A stretch of 64,000 nucleotides of DNA from NCBI GenBank assembly GCA_964517125.1, contig CAZFBD010000017.1:1-64000 (forward strand). The letters are read 5' to 3'. Below the pieces are notes generated by a model. That model saw only the letters and a list, made by a program, of their open reading frames with translations. It was not told the origin of the DNA and ran no database searches. The stretch's first letter is position 1; the number at the start of each line of letters is the position of its first letter. A program made the position numbers and the translations under genes. Source of the stretch: SHLQ01 sp964517125 (GTDB taxonomy: Bacteria > Actinomycetota > Acidimicrobiia > Acidimicrobiales > SHLQ01). Shown in pieces: positions 43,151 to 51,801 of this stretch.

Positions 43151-44503
43151 ATGCAAGCACCATCAATCGATCCATTTGGCCGGCATTTTGCCGAAGCGAA
43201 AGCCGGCGACGACCACGCCGTCAACGAGCTGGTCAACGACGTTTACGCGCCGCTCACCGCCTTCTTCGACCGTCGCGGTGTGCAGGACCCCGAGAGTTCA
43301 GCAAACGACGCGATCGAACGCGCCATCCGCAATGGGGACCCGGATCGGATCGACAGCTCTCCCGCCTTCCGTGCGTTCCTCTATGCGATTGCCCGCAACC
43401 AGGCCAAGAACGAATTTCGTAGCCGCGACACCCGGGTCGACATCGACCTCGTGGAAGATCCACCGGTCGACCTCGTCCTCTCGGCGCCGTCCGCCGAAGC
43501 GATCGTCTTCGAGGAGCGCGGTGCCGAAGAACTCCTGGCGCAGGTGAAACCAGCGGAAGCCGAAGTCCTCGAACTTCGCTTCCTCGACGGCTACACGGTG
43601 AAGGAAACCGCCACGATCGTGGGGAAGTCCGTCCCGGCGGTGAATGCCCTGCAGCGACGCGGCCTCGCTCGTTTGCGTCAGGTCGCCGGTGTCGCGGTTG
43701 CGGTGTTGATCGTCATCTTTGGTGTGCGTGCGTCCATGGGGGCCGACGAACGGGGACCCGTGATCAGCGAAGATCATCAGTCCGAAATTGGCGAGCTGCC
43801 CGCACCGGTCGACGACCGGAGCGAGAACGGCGCTCCCCTTCTTCTGGAGACCGATGATGGTCTGGAAGCCGATGTGGACAGCGATGTCGACAAGCTCGGC
43901 GAGGACATTCCCGCTGCGGTTGCCAGTGCGGTCGAGGTCGTGGTCGCTCCGACGCCTCAAGCGCAGTTTCTACTCGATCTTCAGGCCGGCCTGGAACGGG
44001 GTCTCGTGGCACTTCCCGCCGAGGAGTCCTACGTGGAACCGCCACACGACATCCGTGTGCCGTCGCCGGGCGCCGCGGCCGAGCCCGTTGCGCCGGTGAC
44101 GGTGAACCTTCCCGAAGCGCCAGTCGACGATGCCGTCGCCGAGCTGCAGCCGATCTGGATTCCGACGATCAGTCCGGAAGCCGAAATCCCAGCCGTTGCC
44201 CTACCTCCGCTCCTTCAACCCATCGTTCCAGAAGATGCCGGCCAGCCGGTCGGCCCGGCTGAACCGGACATGGTCGAAACCACTCCGACGACGTCCACGA
44301 CAACAACAACGACCACCACGACAGCTCCGCCACCTGTGGTGATCGCCACGGGGCTGGACACGAGCGAAGACGACGGCTCCGGGTTCATTCCTGAGGCGGT
44401 CTCTCACCCGATCGGCGACGCCTTCGGGGCGCTCAAGTCACTCGTCAGCAAGCCGGTCGACTGGATTGATCAGGGCACCTCCGCGATCGACGTCACCAAC
44501 TGA
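43151..44503 (+). CDS. ECF-type sigma factor with transmembrane helix and extracytoplasmic tail
   Basis: The 450-residue protein begins with ECF sigma regions. Region 2 spans about 25-95 (SSANDAIERAIRNGD, then FRAFLYAIARNQAKNEFRSRD) and region 4 about 128-175 (AEAEVLELRFLDGYTVKETATIVGKS in two parts). A single hydrophobic helix (VAGVAVAVLIVIFGV, about 180-194) follows. The remaining 250 residues are acidic and Pro-rich with a Thr run (TTSTTTTTTTTT) and would lie outside the membrane. Sigma factors with fused transmembrane tails exist in a few ECF groups but are uncommon. The ATG at 43151 has GGGGA just upstream. Confidence 0.8.
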   Translation: MQAPSIDPFGRHFAEAKAGDDHAVNELVNDVYAPLTAFFDRRGVQDPESSANDAIERAIRNGDPDRIDSSPAFRAFLYAIARNQAKNEFRSRDTRVDIDLVEDPPVDLVLSAPSAEAIVFEERGAEELLAQVKPAEAEVLELRFLDGYTVKETATIVGKSVPAVNALQRRGLARLRQVAGVAVAVLIVIFGVRASMGADERGPVISEDHQSEIGELPAPVDDRSENGAPLLLETDDGLEADVDSDVDKLGEDIPAAVASAVEVVVAPTPQAQFLLDLQAGLERGLVALPAEESYVEPPHDIRVPSPGAAAEPVAPVTVNLPEAPVDDAVAELQPIWIPTISPEAEIPAVALPPLLQPIVPEDAGQPVGPAEPDMVETTPTTSTTTTTTTTTAPPPVVIATGLDTSEDDGSGFIPEAVSHPIGDAFGALKSLVSKPVDWIDQGTSAIDVTN

Positions 44504-44516
44504 CGCAGCTCGTGGG

Positions 44517-45428
44517 TCAGACCGAGATGACCACGAGATCTGTCGGCTCGGTGACCTCGGCCATGGGTAACGGTTCGATGGTTCGCCTGCCGCCGACAAC
44601 CTGCACAACCATCAGCTGACCGGTTTCGATCTGCACGATGCCCTTCGCTCGGACGACTTCGGGGCCGAGCCCGTCGACGAGTTCCTGCAGCTCGCTCTGC
44701 AGCATGGCTCCGCCGATCGGGATGATGCTCGTGGAGTGTTGGTCGAAGAGCGTCATTCCGGCGTCAAGTTCGACGACGGGCCGACGGGTCGCAAGGCCAA
44801 TCAGACCAGCTGCGGAGAACGCAGAGTCGGCAAGCACGGTGGGGACCCCGGGTGCGAGTTCTGCGAGGCGGTCGGTGACGGCGGCGATCTGGTCTGTGTC
44901 GACGAGGTCCCGCTTCGCCAGCAACAACAGGTCGGCGGCACCAACCTGCGCCCGGACGGAATCGCCCATGACACTCTCGGCGGCGGCCTGGTCGAGGAAC
45001 TGTTCGAGGTCCACGAGAACGACGATGCCGTCGACAACGAACCCGGGCGTTCCGCACATGCTTGCGGCAGCTCGCGGGTCGGCCACACCACTGAGCTCAA
45101 CCACGACCAACTCGGGTGGGACCTCACGACTGCGAATCTGGTCGAATGCTTCGAGGAAGCCGTTCTTCAGGCTGCAGCAGACACACCCTCCGGTGAGGTC
45201 GAGCGTGTCGCCGTCCTGCTTGCGAATGAGCTTTGCGTCGATGTTGATGGCGCCCACGTCGTTGACGAAAACGGCGATGGGGAGGTCGGTTCGACCGAGC
45301 ATCTCGTTGATGACGGTGGTCTTGCCCGCGCCCAGGTAGCCGCTCAGGAGCACGACGGGAACCCGCCTGCCGTCCCACGGCGCATACACGGGCTCAACGA
45401 ACGTGATCTCGTCCTCGTCCTGGTTCAT
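44517..45428 (-). CDS. G3E-family GTPase (CobW/COG0523), probable metallochaperone
   Basis: The 303-residue protein has Walker A LLSGYLGAGKTTVINEML, the metal-binding CxCC within TGGCVCCSLKN, a switch Glu region VVVELSGVADP, and AKRD as the guanine-specificity motif (normally NKxD). The CobW C-terminal domain is short or divergent. The family delivers zinc, cobalt or iron to client enzymes. Its start overlaps the panC stop (ATGA), so it is the last gene of the folate-pantothenate operon. Zinc-dependent FolE in that operon is a conceivable client. Confidence 0.9.
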   Translation of the reverse strand: MNQDEDEITFVEPVYAPWDGRRVPVVLLSGYLGAGKTTVINEMLGRTDLPIAVFVNDVGAINIDAKLIRKQDGDTLDLTGGCVCCSLKNGFLEAFDQIRSREVPPELVVVELSGVADPRAAASMCGTPGFVVDGIVVLVDLEQFLDQAAAESVMGDSVRAQVGAADLLLLAKRDLVDTDQIAAVTDRLAELAPGVPTVLADSAFSAAGLIGLATRRPVVELDAGMTLFDQHSTSIIPIGGAMLQSELQELVDGLGPEVVRAKGIVQIETGQLMVVQVVGGRRTIEPLPMAEVTEPTDLVVISV

Positions 45429-46276
45429 GCGATGACCGTACCCATGTTGTCGATGAGCCGGACATCACCAAACCGAACGGCGGTGAGGACGCGAACCTCG
45501 CCGCTCAAGGTGGCGGGAACACGCAACGACGCAGCATTGACAACGGCGACGTAGTCGGGCTCCTCGGCGTCGGGAGCGGTCTCCAGATGTTCCCGGATGG
45601 TCGCCTCCACCGCCGCCGGATCGCGCTCTCCAGCATCGATGGCCGCGACACCAGCACGGAGCGCCGCCGACACAACAGGAGCCTGACGGCGATGTTCTGG
45701 AGTGAGGCGCAGGTTGCGGCTGGACATCGCCAGATCGTCGTCCTCGCGGATGGTGGGCATACCAATGACCTCAACCGGATGGTTGAGATCGATCGCCATG
45801 CGCCGAAGCATGGCCAGCTGTTGGTAGTCCTTCTCACCGAAGTAGGCCCGGCAGGGGCCCACGATGTTGAAGAGCTTGGCGACCACGGTGGCCACCCCAG
45901 CAAAGTGTGTGGGCCGGCTGGCACCTTCCCACGGTTCGGTGACGACGCGCAACGACACCGTCGTCCAGTTCTCCTGCGGGTACATTTCGCCGACCGACGG
46001 CACGAAGGCGTAGCGAATCCCCGCATTCTCCGCCAGCTCCGTGTCGGCGTCGAGCATCCGGGGATAGGTGTCGAGGTCCTCGTCAGCGGCGAACTGGAGC
46101 GGGTTCACAAAGATCGACATCACCCCGATGTCATTGTTGTCGGCCGCCGCAGCCATGAGGCTTCGGTGGCCCTGGTGCAGGGCCCCCATGGTCGGCGCAA
46201 ACCCGACGGACTCATCGTTGGATCGGTGGCCGTCGAGGGCCTCCCGCAGCTCGGCAATCGTGTGGATGATCTCCAT
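45425..46276 (-). CDS. panC: pantothenate synthetase
   Basis: The 283-residue protein has the HIGH-type motif PTMGALHQGHRSLM, VSIFVNPLQF-like MSIFVNPLQFAADEDLDTYPR, FGEKDYQQLAMLRRM, and MSSRNLRLTPEHR in place of KMSKS. It joins pantoate and beta-alanine with ATP. ATG 46276 gives the usual short N-terminus (MEIIHTIAELREAL). It lies 40 nt after the DUF2520 gene. No panB or panD is nearby. Confidence 0.96.
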   Translation of the reverse strand: MEIIHTIAELREALDGHRSNDESVGFAPTMGALHQGHRSLMAAAADNNDIGVMSIFVNPLQFAADEDLDTYPRMLDADTELAENAGIRYAFVPSVGEMYPQENWTTVSLRVVTEPWEGASRPTHFAGVATVVAKLFNIVGPCRAYFGEKDYQQLAMLRRMAIDLNHPVEVIGMPTIREDDDLAMSSRNLRLTPEHRRQAPVVSAALRAGVAAIDAGERDPAAVEATIREHLETAPDAEEPDYVAVVNAASLRVPATLSGEVRVLTAVRFGDVRLIDNMGTVIA

Positions 46277-46316
46277 GTGCGTCAGTCTGCCAAATTCTGC
46301 TGGAGCAGCGCGAGGG

Positions 46317-47033
46317 TCAATCGATGTCCGCGAGCCGGCGAGCTTCGGCCAACAACTGTTTGTAGGTGGCAAGCTCGTCCGGACAGCGCTCGGCCAACGC
46401 CTGGAGATGCGCGGCAATCGTTGCGTCGTCACCCCGAGCAGCGGGGCCGGTCAGCGCCGCGGCCGCCCCAAGCTCCGAAACCGACTGCAGCGAACCGCCG
46501 GACAGGTGAAGGAACGCCTCGAGGGGGACGCCAACGTGCTCGGCAATCCGTTCGACGTGTCCCATGAGCGCCACCAGGTGGTTCGAGGCCACCGCAGCGG
46601 CGGCGTGGTACACGGTTCGGTCGGCATCATCGAGCGGAAAGACGCGACCGCTCAGTTCGTCGGCGAGCTCGCGGGCGAGCGGATCTCCCCCCACCCCGAA
46701 CCAGGCGGAACGCAATGCGACCACCCCGAGGTGTGGGTTGGGCAACGAGACCAGCGGGTGCATGGCAGCCGCCCGGTGCGGGTGCAGGGCACCAAGACCG
46801 GTGGCACCCGACAGATGCATCACCACCGCAGACCCGGGCTCGATCTGCGATGCGACCCGGGCAATGGCGTCATCGGGGGTCGCTATCACGCACAGGTCAA
46901 CGTTGTCCGCCGCACTCGCCGGATCGTCATCGCGTCCGTATTCGCGTGTGAGCACCCAGCCCAGATCGTCGAGGGCAGCGGCGAGTGAGCCACCCGCGCG
47001 GCCACGACCGATGAGCGTGAACGATCGGCTCAT
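46317..47033 (-). CDS. Rossmann-like/DUF2520 domain protein
   Basis: The 238-residue protein has a dinucleotide-binding loop LIGRGRAGGSLAAALDD at the N-terminus, CVIATPDDAIARVA and AVVMHLSGATGLGAL, then MHPLVSLPNP. The helical C-terminal half corresponds to DUF2520 (AAAAVASNHLVALMGHVERIAE in two parts). The family resembles 6-phosphogluconate or pyrroline-carboxylate reductases and is regularly found between folK and panC in actinobacteria. Its substrate is not established. A ketopantoate reductase role has been a common guess. The start overlaps the folK stop by 4 nt. Confidence 0.88.
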   Translation of the reverse strand: MSRSFTLIGRGRAGGSLAAALDDLGWVLTREYGRDDDPASAADNVDLCVIATPDDAIARVASQIEPGSAVVMHLSGATGLGALHPHRAAAMHPLVSLPNPHLGVVALRSAWFGVGGDPLARELADELSGRVFPLDDADRTVYHAAAAVASNHLVALMGHVERIAEHVGVPLEAFLHLSGGSLQSVSELGAAAALTGPAARGDDATIAAHLQALAERCPDELATYKQLLAEARRLADID

Positions 47034-47488
47034 TCCTCCGGCGACCGGTACGGCCACACGTCGGTGAGTGGTGGGTCGACGTAGTTGGTCGGAACGACAT
47101 CGGGGGCCAGCTCACGCAGTGGCGTGAGGACGAACGCCCGCTCGAACATGCGGGGGTGCGGCACAACCAGATCGTGCTCGTCGACGGTCTCGCCATCGAT
47201 CCAGAGCACATCGACATCGAGGGTTCGTGGGCCCCAGCGTTCGACGCGAATTCGCTCGGCATCGGCCTCGCGTTCGCGGCACACAGCGAGGAGCTGCCTG
47301 GAGGTCCGGTCGGTGATCAGCTGCACGACGCAGTTGAGGAAGTTGTCCTGCTCGGGGCCGCCGACGGGTGCGGTCTCCCAGAACGACGACACACGGACGA
47401 GGTCGGGGATCCGATCGATCGCATGACGCAGATGACCTTCGCGATCGCCGATGTTGGAGCCGAGCCCCAGGAATGCGCGTCGGGTCAC
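47030..47488 (-). CDS. folK: 6-hydroxymethyl-7,8-dihydropterin pyrophosphokinase
   Basis: The 152-residue protein has the HPPK motifs FLGLGSNIGDREGHL, the substrate region VSSFWETAPVGGPEQDNFLN, ERWGPRTLDVDVLWID (metal-binding Asp pair) and VPHPRMFERAFVLTPL. Start GTG at 47488 overlaps the folB stop. It pyrophosphorylates the pterin before dihydropteroate synthase acts. Confidence 0.96.
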   Translation of the reverse strand: MTRRAFLGLGSNIGDREGHLRHAIDRIPDLVRVSSFWETAPVGGPEQDNFLNCVVQLITDRTSRQLLAVCREREADAERIRVERWGPRTLDVDVLWIDGETVDEHDLVVPHPRMFERAFVLTPLRELAPDVVPTNYVDPPLTDVWPYRSPEE

Positions 47489-47847
47489 GGACTCGTTCGG
47501 CGGATGGTGACGCCGGAGCTCGCCAGATCCTGCGGGACGGGCGGACGGAGCTTGCGAACGGTCACCGTTGCCGCCGACGCCAGTTCCGGGGTGAGGACCG
47601 CTGCAGCCACATCGGATGCAAACCGCTCGAGCAGGCCGTACCGGTTGTTCACCGCGAGCGCTTCGATCGATGCGACGAGTCCGCCGTAGTCGATGGTGTT
47701 CTCGAGATCGTCAGACGTTCCGGCTGCGGTGAGATCACATTCGACATCGACGTCGATTTCGAACGGCTGACGTCGTTCCACCTCTTCGGGAAGAATTCCG
47801 CAGAATGCCATGACCCGCAGGCCGCGGAGTTCGATTTGGTCGGACAC
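47485..47847 (-). CDS. folB: dihydroneopterin aldolase
   Basis: This 120-residue protein has the FolB pattern IELRGLRVMAFCGILPEEVERRQPFEIDV (read as two halves), TIDYGGLVASIEAL and a Lys at VTVRKLRPPVP, which serves as the catalytic lysine in the family. It is translationally coupled to folK (4-nt overlap). It starts 3 nt after the phosphatase-like gene. Confidence 0.95.
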   Translation of the reverse strand: MSDQIELRGLRVMAFCGILPEEVERRQPFEIDVDVECDLTAAGTSDDLENTIDYGGLVASIEALAVNNRYGLLERFASDVAAAVLTPELASAATVTVRKLRPPVPQDLASSGVTIRRTSP

Positions 47848-47849
47848 GT

Positions 47850-48380
47850 TCAGCCGATTCGGTTGCGGGGTTCGCTTCCGGCGACCGAGACGATCTCGCG
47901 TCCGAGCGGGCCGATCTGGCGGGACAACAGCTGCTCCACGGTCACGATGGCCTTCGGCTCGTCGGGCACCATGCCAGTCCAGACCAGGTAGCCGGCAACA
48001 AGGCCAGCGACGTGATCGCCAAGCTCTTCACGGTGCATGAGCAACCGGAATCCCTGGGTGGTGAGCGTGTGCAGGTCGGCATAGATGGAACTGAGGTTCT
48101 TGATGCCATCTTCGGGGCCGCGGAAAGGGCGATGGATCCAGGCCATGTCCTCTTCGTCATAGTTGTGCAGATTGGCGTTGTTCGGAATGAGGGACACGAT
48201 GCGATCGAAGCCGTTGACGCGAACCCAGATGATCTCTTCCTGCCGACGGACCCGACGATGGGCTTCGCCGTAGCCACCAGGACGTTCGCAGACCGCCAGG
48301 CGGTCACGAAGGACCCAGGTGAAGTGTCGGGGCTCGATTCCGAGCGCCCATTTTCCCTTCAGGCGCTGACTGCTTGCCAT
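47850..48380 (-). CDS. dual-specificity-phosphatase-like protein lacking the catalytic Cys and Arg
   Basis: The 176-residue protein is in the folate operon between folP and folB. Its layout resembles an atypical dual-specificity phosphatase: LAVCERPGGYGEA, a FDRIVSLIPN strand and a predicted active-site strand-loop-helix, GFRLLMHREELGDHVAGLVA. Aligned to HCx5R, the Cys is Arg117 and the Arg is His123, while His116 and the five-residue loop are kept. That would make it a pseudophosphatase. The alignment is mine by eye. A different fold is possible. Confidence 0.5.
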   Translation of the reverse strand: MASSQRLKGKWALGIEPRHFTWVLRDRLAVCERPGGYGEAHRRVRRQEEIIWVRVNGFDRIVSLIPNNANLHNYDEEDMAWIHRPFRGPEDGIKNLSSIYADLHTLTTQGFRLLMHREELGDHVAGLVAGYLVWTGMVPDEPKAIVTVEQLLSRQIGPLGREIVSVAGSEPRNRIG

Positions 48381-48407
48381 GATGTGTCTCTTCTCGTCGA
48401 TGTGATG

Positions 48408-49238
48408 TCAGGCTGCGAACAGGGCAGCAGCCAGAGCGGTGGGGCGGACGTCGTGTACCCGGACGATGTGTGCGCCACCACACATCGACCAGACGGCCGC
48501 CTGAATAGATCCTTCGAGTCGATCGTCGGCGTTCACCTGGGGTGTTCCATCGCTTGCTGCATGCAACTCGCCGATGAATCGTTTCCTGCTGACTCCGACA
48601 ACCATCCTCTGGCCGATCGTAGTCAGAGAATCGACGTCCCGGAGCAGGTTGAGGTTGTGTTTTGTCGTCTTTCCGAACCCAATGCCCGGATCGAGCCAAA
48701 TATTGGGTACTCCTGCCCGTTTTCCCCGCTCGGCGGCGTCGAGCAGCGCGTCGCGGATCTCGCCGACGACATCGCCGTAGATCGGGTTCTCCTGCATCGT
48801 CCGCGGCTCGCCGAGCATGTGCATGGCGATCCAGCCGGCGTTGTGCGACGCAGCCACGTCTTCGAGACGGGCCGTGATGTCGTTGACGATGTGCGCGCCG
48901 GCACTGAGCGCGGCGTCGGCGACCTCGGGTTTGGCGGTATCAATGGAGATGAGACACTGGCCGGCAAGCCGCTCGATCACCGGTAGGACGCGCGCCAGTT
49001 CCTCGGACGACGAGACGGGATCGGCACCCGGTCGGCTGGACTCACCGCCGACATCGATGATGTGCGCTCCGTCGCGGAGCATCTGTTCCCCGTGCGCAAC
49101 GGCTCGTTCCACGGTGTCGTGGCGGCCGCCATCGCTGAACGAGTCGGGCGTCGTGTTCAAGATGCCCATGACGAACGGGCCGGCACCATCGAGCAATGAC
49201 GGGTCGGCCGGTCCAACGGCGTCGCCACGCGTGCGCAC
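48408..49238 (-). CDS. folP: dihydropteroate synthase
   Basis: The 276-residue TIM-barrel protein has MGILNTTPDSFSDGG, IDVGGESSRPGAD, ISIDTAKPEVADAAL, HIVNDITA, WLDPGIGFGKT and GVSRKRFIG, the full DHPS motif set. It condenses the pterin pyrophosphate with p-aminobenzoate and is the sulfonamide target. The start is GTG at 49238, sharing one base with the folE stop. Confidence 0.97.
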   Translation of the reverse strand: MRTRGDAVGPADPSLLDGAGPFVMGILNTTPDSFSDGGRHDTVERAVAHGEQMLRDGAHIIDVGGESSRPGADPVSSSEELARVLPVIERLAGQCLISIDTAKPEVADAALSAGAHIVNDITARLEDVAASHNAGWIAMHMLGEPRTMQENPIYGDVVGEIRDALLDAAERGKRAGVPNIWLDPGIGFGKTTKHNLNLLRDVDSLTTIGQRMVVGVSRKRFIGELHAASDGTPQVNADDRLEGSIQAAVWSMCGGAHIVRVHDVRPTALAAALFAA

Positions 49239-49846
49239 TAGCGACCTTCGAGGAACCGCATGGCTTCGAGGCGGGTGGACACGTTGTCACGGAACGTTCC
49301 ATGAACAGCGGAGGTGACGGTGGAGGATCCGGGTTTGCGAACACCGCGCATGGACATGCACATGTGTTCGGCCTCGACCACGACCAGAACTCCCGCAGGG
49401 TCGAGGGCGTTCTGCACCGCATCGGCCACCTGTCGGGTGAGACGTTCCTGCACCTGGGGTCGGCGGGCGAAGCCGTCGACCATGCGTGCGATCTTCGACA
49501 GACCCGTGATGCGGCCACCAGCCTTGGGGATGTAGGCCACATGTGCAGTTCCGTAGAACGGGAGCAGGTGGTGCTCACACATGGAGTACACGGCGATGTC
49601 GCGGACCATGATCATCTCGTCGTGGTCGACGTCGAACACCTTGTACAGGTGCTCTTCAGGGTCCTCGCGAAGGCCGCCGGTGATCTCGGCGTACATGCGG
49701 GCAACGCGTGCCGGCGTGTCGAGCAATCCGTCCCGGTCCGGGTCTTCGCCGATGGCTTCCAGGATGTCGCGGACTGCGGATTCGATCTTGGCGTGATCGA
49801 CCTCGTTGGCTCGTGGGCTCATTTCGATGTCGTTCGAGTCACTCAT
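49238..49846 (-). CDS. folE: GTP cyclohydrolase I (zinc-dependent)
   Basis: The 202-residue protein has the Zn-binding pair SMCEHHLLPFYG (Cys and His) and a later ligand Cys in EAEHMCMSMRGV. Also visible are GLSKIARMVDGFARRPQVQERLTRQ (read in parts) and VARMYAEITGGL. It is the type I enzyme, first committed step of folate synthesis. The start overlaps the ftsH stop (4 nt), so folate genes are translated after ftsH. Confidence 0.97.
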   Translation of the reverse strand: MSDSNDIEMSPRANEVDHAKIESAVRDILEAIGEDPDRDGLLDTPARVARMYAEITGGLREDPEEHLYKVFDVDHDEMIMVRDIAVYSMCEHHLLPFYGTAHVAYIPKAGGRITGLSKIARMVDGFARRPQVQERLTRQVADAVQNALDPAGVLVVVEAEHMCMSMRGVRKPGSSTVTSAVHGTFRDNVSTRLEAMRFLEGR

Positions 49847-51753
49847 TGATTTCCGTCCATTCCTTCGGCGCGCATCTGCTCGGCGGGTTGCGGCGCATCG
49901 AGTCGCGGCCCGGGGGCCGACGTCGAACCGATCGAATCGGGTGCAGCGCCACCAGCCCCAGCAAGGATGGTGTCCAGTTCATTCCCGTCGAGTGTCTCAT
50001 GTTCGATGAGGGCCTCGGCGAGTCGATCGAGCACGGATCGGTGGATGGTCAGAATTTCCCGGGCTTCCCCGTGTGCCTCCTGCACGAGTTCGCGGACCTC
50101 GGCATCGATCTGGGCGGCGATTTCGTTGGAGTAGTTGGCTTCGTGGCTCATGTCCTTGCCAAGGAAGACCTCGCCTCCCTTGTGTCCGAGCTTCTGCGGG
50201 CCGAGCTCGTCGCTCATGCCGTACTCGGTGACCATGGCCCGGGCGATGTCTGCGACCCGCTCGATGTCGTTGGCTGCGCCGGTGGTCGGGTCACCGAAGA
50301 TCAGCTCCTCGGCCGTGCGGCCACCGAGCAGCATCGCCATTTCGTCGGTGAGCTCCGACCGGGACTTCAGGTACTTGTCTTCTTCGGGAAGTGCGAGCGT
50401 CCAACCGAGCGCACGACCACGGGCGATGATCGAGACCTTGTGAATCGGGTCGGTGTTCGGGAGCACGTGGCCCACCAGGGCATGCCCGGCTTCGTGGTAC
50501 GCGATGATCGACTTCTCATCGTCGGACATGGCCCGGGTCTTGCGTTCGGGTCCGGCGATCACCCGATCGATGGCATCCTCGATCTCGGCCTGGCTGATGA
50601 TGTTCAGCTCACGTCGGGCCGCAAGCAGAGCAGCTTCGTTCAACAGGTTGGAAATGTCGGCGCCCGTGAACCCGGGGGTGCGTCGGGCGATCACCTCGGC
50701 CGAAACGTCATCGGCGAGTGGCTTGCCTGCTGCGTGTACCTCGGCGATGCGGCGTCGTCCCTGCAGGTCCGGCCGGTCGACCACGATCTGTCGGTCGAAT
50801 CGTCCGGGGCGGAGCAGCGCCGGGTCAAGAATGTCCGGCCGGTTCGTGGCAGCGATCAGGATCACACCGCTGGACACATCGAACCCGTCCATCTCGACGA
50901 GCAGCTGATTCAGCGTCTGTTCCCGTTCGTCATGGCCACCGCCAAGACCTGCCCCTCGGTGTCGGCCGACGGCATCGATCTCGTCCACGAAGATGATTGC
51001 CGGTGCTTCGGCCTTGGCCTGCTCGAACAGATCGCGGACGCGGCTGGCGCCCACGCCAACGAACATCTCCACGAAGTCGGAACCGGAAATGGTGAAGAAC
51101 GGGACACCGGCTTCACCGGCGACGGCACGGGCCAGGAGGGTCTTTCCGGTTCCCGGCGGGCCGTACAGCAGCACACCCTTTGGAATGCGAGCGCCAATCT
51201 TCTGGAACCGGTCGGGGTCGGCGAGGAAATCGCGGATCTCGGTCAGTTCCTCCACCGCTTCGTCGGCCCCGGCCACATCGGCGAAGGTCACCTGCGGCTG
51301 GTCCTTGGACATCTTGCGGGTCTTGGCCTTGCCGAACTGCATGACCCCGCGCCCACCGCCCTGCATCGAGTTGATGAAGAACAAGAAGATGCCAACCAGA
51401 AGCAGAATCGGCAGCAAGCTGAAGAGCAACGAAACCCACAGGCTCTCCTCTTGGCGATCGGTGTCGAGCGCAATCGGTGGCTCGGCGGCACGCAGCTCGG
51501 CGAAGAGTTCGTCGGTTGCCTCGGCGGGGAATCCGGCAATGAACGACTCGCCGGACTGCAGAACACCCTCGACCTCATGGGATCGGTCGAGAATCGTGGC
51601 CTCGGCGATCTGGCCCGTCTCGATCTGCTCTTCGAGTTCGGTGAACGTGTACTCGATCGGGGCGGGTTCGCCGGTGAGTACCGAGGTGATGATCACACCA
51701 GCCAGGACCACGCCGGCGATCAGGACCAGCCAGTTGCGGGAGAGCTTCTTCAC
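49843..51753 (-). CDS. ftsH: ATP-dependent zinc metalloprotease FtsH
   Basis: The 636-residue protein has two N-terminal membrane helices (LVLIAGVVLAGVIITSVL; LLFSLLPILLLVGIFLFFI) flanking a small periplasmic domain. The AAA module has GPPGTGKTLLARAVAGEAG, ATNRPDILDPALLRPGRFDR (parts) and the SRH. The zinc protease site is HEAGHALVGH, with a later Asp. A GTG start at 51753 gives VKKLSRNW. It degrades membrane and misfolded proteins. Confidence 0.97.
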   Translation of the reverse strand: MKKLSRNWLVLIAGVVLAGVIITSVLTGEPAPIEYTFTELEEQIETGQIAEATILDRSHEVEGVLQSGESFIAGFPAEATDELFAELRAAEPPIALDTDRQEESLWVSLLFSLLPILLLVGIFLFFINSMQGGGRGVMQFGKAKTRKMSKDQPQVTFADVAGADEAVEELTEIRDFLADPDRFQKIGARIPKGVLLYGPPGTGKTLLARAVAGEAGVPFFTISGSDFVEMFVGVGASRVRDLFEQAKAEAPAIIFVDEIDAVGRHRGAGLGGGHDEREQTLNQLLVEMDGFDVSSGVILIAATNRPDILDPALLRPGRFDRQIVVDRPDLQGRRRIAEVHAAGKPLADDVSAEVIARRTPGFTGADISNLLNEAALLAARRELNIISQAEIEDAIDRVIAGPERKTRAMSDDEKSIIAYHEAGHALVGHVLPNTDPIHKVSIIARGRALGWTLALPEEDKYLKSRSELTDEMAMLLGGRTAEELIFGDPTTGAANDIERVADIARAMVTEYGMSDELGPQKLGHKGGEVFLGKDMSHEANYSNEIAAQIDAEVRELVQEAHGEAREILTIHRSVLDRLAEALIEHETLDGNELDTILAGAGGAAPDSIGSTSAPGPRLDAPQPAEQMRAEGMDGNQ

Positions 51754-51801
51754 GTTTGCACAATCTGTCGTGCGGCCGGGCGAACACCCACCGCCGCGTG
51801 G

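Noticed and set aside
35435..44516. Prophage or integrative element at the island
   Set aside because: There is no integrase, tRNA, direct repeat, phage gene or transposase at either boundary.
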